Of a DNA stretch of 64,000 nucleotides, positions 35,345 through 48,820 are shown in pieces. Both the position numbers and the translations under genes were made by a program. The DNA lies in NCBI GenBank assembly GCA_947095535.1, contig OX352773.1, positions 35,423,398-35,487,397 of the forward strand. Direction: 5' to 3'. Source of the stretch: Poecilobothrus nobilitatus. Lineage: Eukaryota > Arthropoda > Insecta > Diptera > Dolichopodidae. The notes beneath the pieces are model-generated. The model made no database searches. It had not been told where the DNA came from and saw only the letters and a list, made by a program, of their open reading frames with translations. Each line of letters opens with the position of its first letter. Position 1 is the first letter of the stretch.

Positions 35345-36400
35345 AAGATGTTGGCGAGACCTTGCCAACATGTAAAAAATATATTTTATATCTATAATAA
35401 AACACTCACACTGAATGTAAACTAAACTGCAACTGGTATATTTATTAAATAATTTAAAATTTTATTACCAGAGACACAAATCTTTGACTGAAAGTATTAT
35501 CAAGAGACACAAACCGTTAATTAAAAATATAAATAAATTTAGTAAATATTATTACCAGAGACCAAATTTTCCACTAGAAGTATTATCAAAGACACAAACC
35601 GTCCATTAAAAGTTAGTACAGTCAAAAAAGGAGAAGTACATACTTAAAAAACACATTTTCAACAAAAATAAATTCAGCAAATTTTTAATTTTTAAATTTG
35701 ACCGCCACATCAATTATGAACAGTTCGCAGCGGTAAATTAAAAATAAATTATTAATCTCCTGTTGGCAGTTTTCAAATGACTCTTTGTTTTGAAAAAAAT
35801 AAAAATACTCTTAATAAAATTAAAAGACTTGAAAGTGAAAAGAGCAAAGCTTATAGTAAGCCTTATATTTATAAGAAACAAATAATGGGCCGATTTTATT
35901 CTTGATTTTGTTTTCACTATTATAAAAGCTGGTAAAAGCTTCGCAGCAGACTTTAAAGTAGTTTTGTTTATTTAGGTTGGAATTTTGATTTTTTAAGCTG
36001 CATTTTTGATATAACATAAAATATTCGAATTTTTTTATTAATATAAAATTCGGCAGACTTAGCTAATTATTTTTCATAACAGAAATCTGAAACTTACTAA
36101 ATATTATAGAAATGGATATTTTTCTTTAAAAAAAAGAAAAAAATACATAGAAAATATCATTTTAGAAGCCTTCTCTCACAATAGATTCATAATTTTGTAC
36201 TAATTTATTATTAGACCATTAAATTAAAAAGCCGTCGAAAACGACCGTCACAAAAAAGGGGGCTTTTTTTTATTTATTATTTATTTTCTACCTTTTATTT
36301 TATAAAATTTATGAAATCTTATTGTCAGAGACATGAATCTTTTATTAAATATACCAAAGACCTCTTCCAAAGTACATTTAAATTAAATAAATTTGCTGAA
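35345..36400. repeat. Unidentified repeat region with ~85-bp direct repeats
   Basis: ATTACCAGAGACACAAATCT at about 35465 and ATTACCAGAGACCAAATTTT at about 35550 begin two units that also share GAAGTATTATCAA-type and GACACAAACCGT segments. A third related start, ATTGTCAGAGACATGAATCT, lies near 36320. TGTTGGC/GCCAACA (35349-35370) forms a small palindrome, and GACCGCCACATC and GCCGTCGAAAACGACCGTC are GC-rich patches. It could be pieces of an LTR element, but no coding remnant is visible. The frame 35820-36017 has no motif. Confidence 0.45.
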
Positions 36401-36411
36401 TAAATTTTCAA

Positions 36412-36690
36412 GCAAAAAAAAAACAAGTAAAAGTAACAGAAAGCCGATGCAACCGACTTATTTATACCCTACACCTAAAATATTCAAATTAAATTAAAAA
36501 TCCATAAGTTATTTTAGTTAGGTACTTAATATACCTAAGCTAAAAAAATACATGTAATAATCCCTCCCTTAAAACAGGTAGTTGACTCCCTTACTATGAT
36601 GATGTATGATAACGTAAATATTTTTGAATCTATAGAAATTGTGCAATTGCACAGGGGATTTTCTAGTAATATTATTTATTGAAAAAAAAA
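36412..36690 (+). repeat. Fly 'ACCGACT...TATACCCTACACC' repeat fragment
   Basis: AAAAACAAGTAAAAG, then AGCCGATGCAACCGACTTAT and TTATACCCTACACC resemble the start of an abundant dispersed repeat of flies (AACAAGTAA...GGCCGACT...TATACCC) that I know from memory. The remainder is unrecognisable and its end cannot be placed. Confidence 0.45.
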
Positions 36691-39489
36691 TTAAATGAAT
36701 TAAATAGTAATTCATGTAAAATAGATTACAAGTTTTTTCTTTTCAATTTTAATTTAACTGGAAATAATTTTAAAATAAATTGAATCTATCCAATTTATTC
36801 TAAATGTTAATGTGTATCTATAAGAACAAATCTATAAACACAAATAATTCTAAAATTTAAGAAATGGTTTATTTTTTTTTTTGTTTTATTTTTACAATCA
36901 TCTTAGAAAAATTCCTGAATCAGTTTTTTTTCTAATATCACACATAAGTTAAATTCACATCCTTTTGCTATATGTATATATGGTCGCTTACATTTTTTCA
37001 CAGAAAATCATATTCTGGACTTTTTAAATTTATAATATAATATATTTTTCAAAATGTGCCCTTAGGTTGGACTTGGTTAAATAATTAAAGGATGAGAATG
37101 TCTAGACTGAATAAAAAATGAAACAGGATAAAATATAAAAGAAAAATATTTAAGAAAATTCATTTTTATTTTATTTATAGTTTTTGACGGTTTGTTCTAT
37201 TTTGTTTTCTTCAAATTTTTATACACTTTTCTGTTTCTGAAAGTAAAACCGATCTTTTAACCAAAACAAAAAAAAAAAAAAAAAATGCATTCTTGTTTTT
37301 TTATTTTTTATTTAACGTTTATAGTTAAAACACTTTCATTAAATACTTCTTTATCCTATATTATTTATTCAATGATAAAAAAAATTAAATACAGTAAAGA
37401 AATTAAAACAAAGAATAGTCGATAATGAATTTATTTAAATATAAGAAGTACTTAATTACTATTTAAGTAAAATGGTTTCTATATTAATCTACTAGGTAGA
37501 AAATTTTATCTATCTATAATATTATGTATTCAGTTATTCTATGAATAGTTCAATCTAATTTACAACAATACAGTAAGTATTTTTATTAGATATAGTTTCA
37601 GGAAATTTAACACTTGATGAATCAAGCTAGCAGTTAATAAATACAACAAATATAGGTGCACAAGTGCAAATATCAAATAAACTATTATAAAATTAATATA
37701 ATCTAAATAGCTTTAATGATTAGGTGATTTATAGCTATTATAGCTTTAATGATTAGGTGATCTATAAAAATTGTTGTTGTTGACTTGAAATGACAATTTA
37801 CAATCGCAAAATCGTGTGAGGTTTCACAACGATACCACTTTAAAAAATAAAATTGACCTTTCATATAGAACAAATTAGTTCCTGCAGACATATTATATTG
37901 TTCAAGTATTTTTATTACTCTTTGATAAAATAGAAAAGTTTTCACTCACTTGCTTTGCTTAAATCTTTTCAGTATTAAACTGACCGTAGAATCGAAATAA
38001 AAAAAAAATTAATTTTGTTCGATAGGTATATAAATTTTTTTTCAAAAATTCAAATAATTTTAAATCTAATCCATTTGTACATCGATTTTCACCTACTAAA
38101 AAAAATTCCACTATAAACCATTAACATATTCTAGCAAGGAGTTCGAAACTAATTAATAATTATATCATTTGAAAGTAACATATAATTTCGCACATCACTG
38201 TAAAAAGAAATATTATAAAGAAATATAATTTTAATTTCATTTTAGAAATATTTAAAAAAAAAATAAAAATAAAGCAATGATATATATTTATGTCATTGTT
38301 TTAATAAAAACAACAAAAAAGAACAATCATAATTGTTATATCCTTAAAATAATATTATTTTTATTTATTATTTTTGCTTTTAGTTTTAACCCCTCCTCTT
38401 TAATGGTACAGATGAGGATTAAAAGAGGTCAAGGATTTTTTATATATACATATATATATTTTTTTTAATTTATACTATAAGATACTGTTATTTAATTTTA
38501 TTTTAATGAAAGGAAAAAGAGAAAAATTAAAGCAAAAAAAGTGACAAAGTTCAAAAGATGGGAAGAGAAATTTTATTCAAGACAAAAACAAAAAAAAAAA
38601 AAAAAAAATACAATGAACAAATGAAAATGGTGTATCCAAGGTTAAACATTCTTTTAAGGATAATGAGTTATTGTTCTTTTATTTCTATATTATTTTTTTG
38701 TATTTTTTTGTATTTTTTTTTTTTGGTACTCAAATTTTGTTTCGTTTGGCTCCTTTTTTTTCATATTTAAAAATTCACGTGTTGAATTTTAAACCATTAA
38801 TTTGGATAGATTTTATTTAAACGAAAAGGATTTAAATTAAAAGTTTTAAAAGTTTTTTTTTTTTAGTTTAATTTTAATTAAATAAAACTTTTCTCTTTTA
38901 AAACCTATATAATTTAATTAATTTAAATTAAAATTTACTTTATATTAGGCTTTGTAGGTAACTTTGATTAACCTAAAGTAAAGTGCTAATTAAATCTATA
39001 TAGTTTGAGTAAAATATTAATATAGAAAAAGCTTAAAATTAATTTTTTTTTGCCAAACATATATTATGAGTAATAACATTCATTTTAATATTTTGTATAA
39101 ATACTAAATATCAAGGAAATATATTTGACAAAAATTTATTAATTATATTAAAATAATTGATGGCGAAAATGTATTCAGGAATCCAATTATAATATGTAAA
39201 ATAAATTCTTCAAAAAATGTATCTTTTACATTGTATAAAACTGAAGAAAATTATTTTTTGTGTTGGTTGAATTTTTTAAACAACGATCATGTATTATTTT
39301 ACATTAAAAGAAACAAAAAAAAAAAAAAAACGAAAAGGATTCTTATTAAATATCAATTTATACACACTTCATATTTCATTTTTCCAAATACTTTTTATAA
39401 ATAAAAGAATTTTTAAATTTTTTAAAAAAAATTTTCATCAATATAATATAAAATTATTTCCTTCTTTATCCTTGCTTTGATATGCTATG
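36691..39489. other. Unannotated AT-rich stretch
   Basis: AT-rich with homopolymers (for example A run 37267-37285). A 33-base duplication, TAGCTTTAATGATTAGGTGA with C/T changes, lies at 37708 and 37741. CCTCTTTAAT and ATTAAAAGAGG at 38394-38428 form a weak hairpin. The open frames at 37703, 38277, 38558 and 39289 have no motifs. Confidence 0.5.
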
Positions 39490-39602
39490 TATATTTTAAA
39501 AAAAATATATCTTTATATATATCTTTATATCTATATCTATATATATATCTTTATATATATATTTATATATATCTTTATATATATCTTTAAATATATCTTA
39601 TA
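39490..39602. repeat. (ATATATCTTTAT)n minisatellite-like tract
   Basis: Irregular array of ATATATCTTTAT and TATATCTATATC units, ending about 20 bases before the fold-back element. Confidence 0.85.
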
Positions 39603-39630
39603 ATACTTTAGATTTTATATAAAATTAAAT

Positions 39631-40425
39631 GGGAGTCCACGTAAATCCCAAAAAAAAAAAATTCCAATGACACAAAATCCCAAATAAGACAAATTCCAAA
39701 AAAAAAAATCCCAAGAAAAATAATCCCAAATTTCAAAATTCCAAATTACAAAATCCCAAAATTTCAAATTTTAAAATTCCAAATTGCAAAATCCCAATTT
39801 TTAGTTAGTTATAAAATCAAGGTTATATCTTTCAATTTCAAATTAGGAATCTTGCTTATTTTTTATATCTTGCATTACAAAAAGCCACTATTGAAAAAAT
39901 ATTTTAATTTTAATACTTTTGTATAAAGTATAGGTATGCCGTACCCGTATTAGAGTATTCCACTATTGGAAGTTCTTTATTATTGAAAATATATATTAAT
40001 ATAAAAAAATATCTAGGATAAATTTTATAGTTGGTTACAAAATCTAGATTATACGCCTTTTGCAGAATATTTATATGTATATCTATATGTGAGATTCTGA
40101 GTTAGGAGAGATTTTAGAGTTGGTTACAAAATCAGAGTTTCAATAATTTGCTTATCGGGGGTTTGGGGCAGCCCCCAATTTTTCAAGTTCATTGTTGTCG
40201 AAATATATATATAAAAAAAATAATTAAAAGGGATATTACAGTTGGTTACAAAATGAGAGTTATACATCGTTTGCAGAATATTTATATATTATGTAAATTC
40301 AAAATTCTGAAATTCTGAGATTTTGTAACATTGGGATTTTGTAACTTGGGATTTTGAAATTTGGGATTATTTTTTTTTGGGATTTTGGGCTTGGGATTTT
40401 GATTTTGGGATTTCGGACCCAACCC
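39631..40425. mobile_element. Fold-back element F1 with 8-bp target duplication
   Basis: The left arm (39631-39800) is an irregular array of AAAATCCCAAA-like and AAATTCCAAA-like units; the right arm (40300-40425) is an array of GGGATTTTG-like units, the reverse complement. The ends are GGGAGTCCACGTAAATCCCA and, reverse-complemented from the right, GGGTTGGGTCCGAAATCCCA. AATTAAAT flanks it exactly at 39623-39630 and 40426-40433. The interior repeats GTTGGTTACAAAATC-type phrases four times and has a GGGGG...CCCCC hairpin near 40157-40180. There is no open frame. The 8-bp duplication would fit hAT-type or fold-back transposition; class inferred. Confidence 0.8.
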
Positions 40426-40433
40426 AATTAAAT

Positions 40434-42387
40434 ATGTATAATAATATTATATTTGGATATATCTATATAATAATATTAATTTGAAATAATTACAATTTTC
40501 CGTATGGTTCTGTATATATGAAAGAAAAATAACAATCTACAAAGAAAATGAACAAGAGTTACGCTATTTTTTATTGTCAAAGATAGATGTAGACAATTCA
40601 GAAGACAGTACACCAAAAAAAAAAAAATACTGAAACGAATTCTTATGGTTACAAATTTTTGAATTACAGCCAAATTCAAATCAATAAAATAAAAAAAAAA
40701 AAACTGTACACACATACATAGATCTTAAATTATATTTCGCTATTTATATATACTTGCACGTATTTATATTAAGAAAAAAAAGAAAACATTTTTAAGAATA
40801 TTACATAACGTTAACTCATAAGTTATATTTTAAATACGGATATCCGGTTGTGGAAGGTCAGATATTAATTGTTTCTTTTTAGGAATATATATAAAATATA
40901 TTTTTCTTTAAGTTCCGTTTTTTTCGAGAACTGTTAAAAAAAAGCACCACAGTTTCTGAATAGTTTTTGTCCACAATCAAATATACTAAATTAATTATTA
41001 TATATAAACCAATATACTTTTGAACATCAACTTAAAAAATATATTCAAGTTATGTTCATGAATAAAATTTTAGTATTTATGATGATATTAAATATTTAAA
41101 AACAAATACAATATAATATTATATGAATTTTGAAAACTCTTTTCCTTTATTTTGATTGAAGTTTAGGTTTCCTTTAGGTTTAAAACAAGAGCTGTAATAA
41201 ATTTTAATCTTAAATTATATGAGCCTCAGTTACGATGCTCATAGTTTTTTTTTTTTCTTTTTTATTATAATATTATATTTTATTGATATTATATTTTTAT
41301 AAATTATAGTTAATACAAATATAGTATCAACTGATATCTATATATTGGTTTCTATAAAAATAGGTAATTATTTTGTAAAGGTCAAAAAATCATTACAAAA
41401 TTAGTAAGATATGCCCTGCCCATTTTTTCCTTAATGATAAAGAAATACGTTTATGCTACTGATTTACATTCTAAAATTTTCAAGGAATTTTAAATGGTTA
41501 AAACTCAGAGTTTTTAATTGATTTTAATCAAAAAGATCCAGTTTAACATTTAATATTAAGCACACTAAATTATATTAAATAACATAATGTTAAAACAAAA
41601 ATTCCAAACTAATATCCATTTCGATTTTTTTTGATTTTAAAATAATTTAACATTTTATTATTAAACACAACTTCTAGTTTTCGAAGTAAGCACTTTCAGT
41701 ACAACATGAGGTTCTCTAAATAATTGTAGGGTTAAGTAATAAAAGTGCATTCAGCTATACATATTCATACTATACATATATAAAATAATATTATTAAAGT
41801 ATTAAGGATTTATTGAAGTATTCAATATTTTTTTACATGCAACACATAAATGTGTATTAAATTTAAAAAACAAATCAAAACAGTTGAATTTCATAAAATA
41901 TATTATCATCAAAAACAAATCAACTAATATTTTATTTTTATTTCGAACTAATTAAATTTTTAAACTTTTAAATATATTTTTAACCAAAAATTTATAAATA
42001 ACATCATGTTATCCTTTTATTACAAAAAAAAAAAAAAAAAAATTCAACTAACATTCATTGATAAAATATATAAATAAGTAATGATTAAATTTTCAGTTTT
42101 TTAAATGTTCCTATATTTTATTTTATATTTTTCATTGATGATGATCATAAAGATAATGATATTATTTATGCTATAATACATAAAATACACATTGTAAAGG
42201 ACTTCCTCAATATAATTTTATTTTTTTTTTAATATTTTTTTTTTTTAGTATTATATTGAGTGAAAACTGTTTTCTTTCTTTATGTATACCACCACAGAGA
42301 AGAATAATAAGGGAATGAATACCTGTAAGTAATATATATATATGTATATATATAATATCTACAATGAATAATAAAAACGAGAAAAAA
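40434..42387. other. Unannotated AT-rich stretch
   Basis: No gene or shared repeat. The frame 40476-40715 (minus) is Phe/Ile-rich chance. TATATATG microsatellite lies near 42331-42356. Confidence 0.5.
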
Positions 42388-43037
42388 AACAGTTGACTTT
42401 GTCAACTCTTAGATACCCGTACGAACCGTTAGTATGTTCACAGCCTGTCACTCTGCTTACAATATTATTTTTTTAATATTTTAGTATTTTAAAATAATTT
42501 GAGTGAATTTTATAATTTCTAGAACTATGGGTTGTATATATATTCAAACTATATGTTTATATGTACATTCTTCAAAAGCAGATTCTAACCTTCCACATAA
42601 CTATTATCAATCCAAAACTATTTCAAATATTCTATAATACCATTTAATACTAAGCGGTAAATGTATATTAAATTTACTTAGTACAAAATAGTAAATATAA
42701 TTTTAAATATTATATTATATTGTATTTAAATATTCCATTGACAGAATAATTTCTACATTAGCTACATTAAGTTTTGGTCCAAACTCAACCAAAAAAAATA
42801 GGGAACCTACAAATTACTCCAAGAATATTTTGTGTAAATTTCAAGATTCTAGCTTTCTTAGTTTTTGAGTTAGCGTGCTGACGGACGAACGGACGGATGG
42901 ACATGGCTCAATCGTCTTAGAATTTTTTTTCTGATCCGATCCATACCTTTGAAGGTATATCTAGCTCACTTATTTCCAGGTGTTACAAACGGAGGAGTAA
43001 TTTTATTATACCCGATCCTATCGTACGGGTATAAAAA
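42388..43037 (-). mobile_element. Complete DINE-like (Helentron-related) element D3
   Basis: Read on the minus strand, the 5' end near 43035 is TTATACCCGTACGATAGG and folds back on CGGGTAT. It continues with TTTGTAACACCTGGAAATA, GGTATGGATCGGATCAGA, CATGTCCATCCGTCCG, AGCACGCTAACTCAAAAACT and AAGAAAGCTAGAATCTTGAA. The 3' end is TCGTACGGGTATCTAAGA followed by the stem-loop GTTGAC-AAA-GTCAAC and a T run (42392-42406 on plus). The terminal ATACCCGTACGA and its complement match 12 of 12. The landmarks follow the Drosophila DINE-1/INE-1 family as I remember it. No coding frame. Confidence 0.8.
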
Positions 43038-45668
43038 AATAAGAATATATTTTTATTTCGTAATGGTTTTGTGTTTACTGTAGAAATTCTGAAAATGAAA
43101 AGTGAAAATAAAAATACATTATATAGAAAATATTTTAAATATTGTTAAAGTAGCATATATAAAAAAAAAAATGGGAATTAAATTAAGTTCAAGTTTCTAA
43201 AACCATTTTGCGTAAAAAAGTATCCTTTATGCTTTACCTTTAATTCATTTAAAATTAATTGCCCCAATTTCTTAAGAATAACATTATATTATGATGTATA
43301 AATTTTATACCCAAAAGGTTAAGTATTAAAAATAAATTTTATTGATTACAATTATCCCGAACTTTTATGATCTTCTCTTTAGGCTCTCTAAAAAACAAAA
43401 AAGTCCTATCCGTTCATTTAAATCGTATTCCGTTAAATCTCTTTATATTGTTAAACGTTTCTTAATCGTTTAATTTTGATATTCTTTATAGTACTCTAGA
43501 TTCTAAAATCATTCACAAAATTTGATTGTTTTCAAATCGATAAAGAATATATTTTTGTTTAATAAAATTAATTTAAATTAGTTTATTCATTCATAATTTC
43601 ACGAATTTTAAAACTCCTCATTAACTCACTAAAATTAAAACCGATTCTTTAATTGAGTTGCAATGAAATAAAAATAAGTTGTAAATTCTAATATTTTTAT
43701 AATGGAACAAAAAAGAAACACAAAATAAAGAGACCCAAAAGGAAAAAAAAACTAGAACTTTTTCTTTCTCATTTTTTTTTAGTTAGGCTCAGTTTTCTCT
43801 CTTTATTTTTTAGTTTTCTCTTCCTTTTTGTTTTTCTGTTGTTTTTTTTTTTTTCTTATTGAAATTATTGTTGCTTAGAAAAAAGAATAAGAAAAAATAA
43901 CAGTAAAGAATAAAAAAAAAAAATAAAAAAGATGAGAGATCAGGTGGAGCTAACTGACTGATGCTGATACTTTCTTTCTGTTGTTGTTGCTTTTTTTTTA
44001 TTTTATTTTTGTTGAATATACAGACAATGTCGTATTCAATGATAATAATGATGATTATATTATTAATGATACTTAATGATGAAAATATTGTTGGTTGAAT
44101 ATAGGATATATATGAATGATATGTACACACATTCACATCTAAATTTATTTTAATATAGGCCTATAATAAGAGTTCGTCATGATGCTTATACATAGAACAT
44201 ATTTCATTACACTAATACATAGGTACTGAATTTCAAGTAAAAAAAAAACAATAAATAAATTTTATATAATACATATAAGAATTTTTGTGACGTCATAATA
44301 ATAAAAAAAAAATCTCTGTATGGGAAAAGCTTTGAAAAATGTTACTTGTTGTTGTTTTTTTTTCTAATTTTTTATTTTTAGAAGATTTAAAAAAATTTAC
44401 ATATATAAATTTTATTTTTGGTATTGCTTATAATATTTTTTCTTCTGAGCTTTTTTTTTTTTTGTTTAAAATTTTTTAGAATTTTTATATTTTTATTACA
44501 CCATTATCATATTTTGGTTAGCTATTTATTTTTTTTTTCTCGCTTATTAAAGGGTATATGTATATATATTTTTATACGCATACATACATATAAATTAATG
44601 TATATATTATTATATTATAAATCCTAAAATTTTGTGAATGGTATAAAAGATGGAAAAAAAAGCAAAACAAAAACAAAAATAATAACAAAAAGGATTGTGT
44701 ATTTTTTCCGCAATGAAATTTTTTTATTTGTTATTTTTAATTTGTTACTGGTTTGTTTGTCGATGGTAATTATATAGTTATAGGCATGATTATATTATGT
44801 AGATACATGTGTATAAATTTCAAATTATATATGTATATATATATATTTTTTGTTCTAATTCTTTCTGTAAACTTTTTCTTATTTTGTAATTGTAATAAAA
44901 TAATTAAATGCGTCAATGTTCAATTTTTTAAGGTAGAAAAATTAAAAAAGTTGTTATTTTTAAAGGATATTATAGAGAAAAGAACTTATTAAAGAAAAAA
45001 ATAAAAACCTTTTCGCGATATTTTTCAACTTTTACTTTTTTACTTTTTATGAATATTCATTTTTTGTAATTACTTACTTCTGCTTTGTTTTTTTTTTTTT
45101 TTTGGTTTTTTGTTTCTCTTTTTTGTTTAAGAAAATGAAGTATTGTATTATTGTTAAAATTTCATTCTAATTTGGTCGTGGCATCATATTAAATTGTTAC
45201 AAAGTTAGAAAATTATAAAATTCATAATACGTTTTCAAACTTAGAATCCTGCTTCTCTTATTATTGTTATGTATTATCTTCAAAGACGATTCCAATAATT
45301 AACAGATTCAATTTAATTTATGTAAGATTTTATATTTAGAAACAGATGCGGTTTGTTATAAATAATTATTACAATGTCAAAACGTATTATAAAAATTACT
45401 GACGTTACATAATTACGTTACGTTACGCTTGTACGTTTCATAATTACATTTTTTTTAAAGATGTGTTTTTTCGTTTGGGTGTCATATAAAAAAAGCTTTT
45501 AAAAAAGAAATGAAAATTCATTGTATTTAAAAATTTAAGTGTTATATAAGTTTCATTGATCGCAATTCAGACATTATAGGTTATAGTGATGTAAATAAAT
45601 GGTTAGAAAAAATAAATTAAACTTAAAAACCTAAATTTTTATGGTAAACTTAATCAAAAAAATTTAAA
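43038..45668. other. Unannotated AT-rich stretch
   Basis: Poly-T and poly-A runs, a GATGAT/AATGAT-like tract near 44040-44090 and TATACATA microsatellite near 44555-44620. The frames at 43810, 44418 and 44753 are low-complexity. ACGTTACGTTACG near 45407-45428 is a short local repeat. Confidence 0.5.
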
Positions 45669-45679
45669 TTTGTAAATTG

Positions 45680-45789
45680 TTTTTTTTTTTTTTTTTTATT
45701 GCATTTCTCTGCCACATAAATGTGGACAGGAAATTACACAGTCTTTCCTGTTCAGGCGTCGCTGTAAAAGTCGCAAGGGGGAATAACTC
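45680..45789 (-). mobile_element. 5'-truncated SINE of the 26-kb family
   Basis: On the minus strand it reads AGTTATTCCCCCTTGCGACT, then ACAGCGACGCCTGAACAGG, AAAGACTGTGTAATTTCCTG, ATGTGGCAGAGAAATGCAAT and an A run. It lacks the tRNA-like head found at 26066-26165. TTTGTAAATTG (45669-45679) and TTTGTAATTTG (45790-45800) flank it with one mismatch, a probable target-site duplication. Confidence 0.85.
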
Positions 45790-45800
45790 TTTGTAATTTG

Positions 45801-48800
45801 TTTTGTTTCTTTATTTTGTTTATACTTATAGTTAGATATTGAGTTTATTTGTAAACTGGAATATTTCCATACCATATTTATATCTGAATTTTTTTATTTT
45901 CATTTTATTCAACACATTTAAATTACAATTAATGTTGAGGCTTTAAAGGAGAAAGAAAAGGTAAAATACGAAAATAATAATAAAAATAAAATTTCATAAT
46001 TATTAGACCCAGATTAATGCTATTGAATATTTTTTATACAAAAAAAAAAAACAAAATGTTTTTTTCATTTAAAGTTCAAAGGCAAATTGTTATTAAAATT
46101 AATTTCTTAAATTGGCAAAAAATAAAAAATCATTTAAAATACATACAGTTGGATAATTAAACTTAAGTACAAATAATATTAAGTTTAGAATATAACAAGA
46201 AAAATATTAAAGCAATAATAATGCGAGGATTTTAATGTGTCTTTTTAAAATATTTGTTTCCCCTGAGATCTTCAGTACATACTAAGTAAGAATTGAATAA
46301 ATAATTTAAATTTTATTAACCAAAAAATATTAAAATTGTATATTTTCGAATAAAAACCAGGAAAATTTCAATATGAATAATGCACACATATATAATATAT
46401 ATGTAATGCCATTGTATAAATTTTTAAAAAAATCTTCTCACTCGTTTTATATTTTTGTTTGTATGCATAAAAGTTTTAATAATAATCGTTATTGCAACAA
46501 AAAACAAAAAAAAAACAGATTATTATCCTCAAAATTTATTTAGTTTTTTTTTTTTTATCTTTTTTATAACTTTTGAAACAATCAAAATTCGATATAAAAA
46601 AATTTCATTCTAAAACTGTTTTTTTACAAAAATACAGTCGCGTTATCCACAGGATAATAATTTTAATGTACAACAAAAAAATAATTTTTTGTTATTCCAC
46701 CAGCACAACGTATCGTTTTATTATATCTCCTGAAATCTTCTTATCTCTTGTATTATTATCCATCCTTATCTGTTCTAAAAAAAAAACCATTTGTTTTCAA
46801 AAGACAAAAAAAAACAACAACTTAATATGAGAGGCATTCACTTTACTTTATTTCAAATCATGTTAAACTTTAATCCATATAAATAAAAAAAGCCAGCAGT
46901 TACTACGACATTTTTGACAGCTTTATGACAGATTTAAAAAAAAAAATTTTAAAAACCACAAGCAAAAAAAGAAAAATAATATTGAATCCCTATAGCGTTG
47001 CTTCGCACATGAAACCTTTTCACATCTGTTTTATATTTTCTGAAAAACAAAAGCAATAAAGAAATTCAACTCAGCCTTTCGCTCCACCCACCCTATGTGC
47101 AATAAATGAAAGTTATTAACGTGTTTACCTTTTACAGCTTCAAAAACATAAAATGCCTTTTATGATTATACAAAAAAAAAAATTTTTTTTATTTTTTATT
47201 ATTTATTTTTGTTATCCTGTTTATTTTTTCTTTTTGCTTTTTTTAAATAACCTTTCATAATTTCAAAACGGAACCGAGTATAGAATCAAATAATCCTATA
47301 AATATATTCGTTCCTATTCTATTGTTGTTATTTTATTTTATTTTTTTTTAATTTTCATTAATCCTGTATAACTGTTTTTATTAGCCTTTATTATTTACAT
47401 AAATGTATGTATATGTGTTTGTGCAAGATATTACTGCAATAGGTCCTGCAATTATTTCTTTCAAAACATTTGAAGTCAGTAACTACTCTTTTTTTTTTTG
47501 TTTTTAGTTGTTGACATAGAAGAATTAAAAAAAAGGACATGTGAAAGGATCCTATAAAACAATAGAATTTTTTTTATAAAAAAAATGAGTTTCCATTATT
47601 AAGATAAATATTTTTTTTTATAATTATCATTGTTGTCCTGATTCGATGTATGCATGTCTTATAACATAATATTATGTCTTAATAACAATAAATTTAACCA
47701 ATTGCTTTAACAGAAATATTTAACGTAGATATTATAAATTTTATTTTTAAAATTTTCGGATTTTAATAATATTACTGCAATAAATCAAACATTATGCAAT
47801 TTTAGTAAAAATTGTTATGTATACGACCTAAATTTTTAAATTTTATTGTTTATAGATGCTTTTGTATAAAATTAATATTCGGTTCTAGGGCAAATCTATT
47901 TATTAATAATCTAGTGTTAATGAAATTTCTTGTTTTTTTATTAATCTAGTCTTACTATAATTTCTAATTAACTTCTGAGATATTTTTATTTTACTTAGTG
48001 TCCGATATAAACAACTTGCCAATCACTGTGGCATAACCACATAATTTATAATTTTTTACAGTTTTAATAAAAAAGGATAATAAATTATTTTGCCACTTAA
48101 TTTTTGCGAACTTAAATTGAAAAAGATAATAATATAATAATAGAGTATAAAATTGTATAGAAGAATCATTTAAAAATGTCCTGAAAACATAAAAATTGAC
48201 AAAACAATTAAATATGAATTGAATGACCAGGTCATGGTCAGGACATTATTGTTTTATTATATTTTCTTCTTTGGTGATTTTATTTCTTTTAAGTTATATC
48301 AAAATACACTTTAAAACACATAAATAAATGCCATAAAAATATTAAAAAGAAAAATAAAAAAAAAAAAAATTCTTTAAAATATTCTTAAAAACATCATCAT
48401 TTTTCCTTATGAAATTGTCAGCATGGATTCAACTGTTTTTTTTTTTTTTTTTGAATTTGTTAGTAATATTGCGTTCTTATTTGTTTTTGCTTTATTTTAG
48501 AAAGGAATGAAATTGTTATTTTTCCTCATTTTTAATTGCTTTCATTTGTTATTTGTTTTTTTTTTGTAACTTTTCAAAATATGTCTACATTATTTTAGAG
48601 AATATTTTTATTTTTTATTCATTTGCTCTGGAATTCCATTTTTTGATTTCTTTTTATTTAAAGCATAAAAGTGAATAACTCGGTCAGTAAAAATTGCTTG
48701 CATTCCTTTTAATCTAGCACAACAAATACAAAAAAGAAATCCAAAAAAAAAAATCAATTATAATTTAAATTGTGCAATGGTTTACTATAGAAAATATAAA

Positions 48801-48820
48801 TTACAATTAAAATATACTAT
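45801..48820. other. Unannotated AT-rich stretch
   Basis: No gene found. A patch at about 46985-47115 (CTATAGCGTTGCTTCGC, GCTCCACCCACCCTATGTGC) is less AT-rich but has no open frame or recognised motif. The frame 46573-46830 is low-complexity. Confidence 0.45.

Noticed and set aside
43810..44136. 108-codon minus-strand frame
   Set aside because: Translation of ATT/ATG microsatellite and poly-T tracts (runs of Ile, Phe, Gln, Lys).
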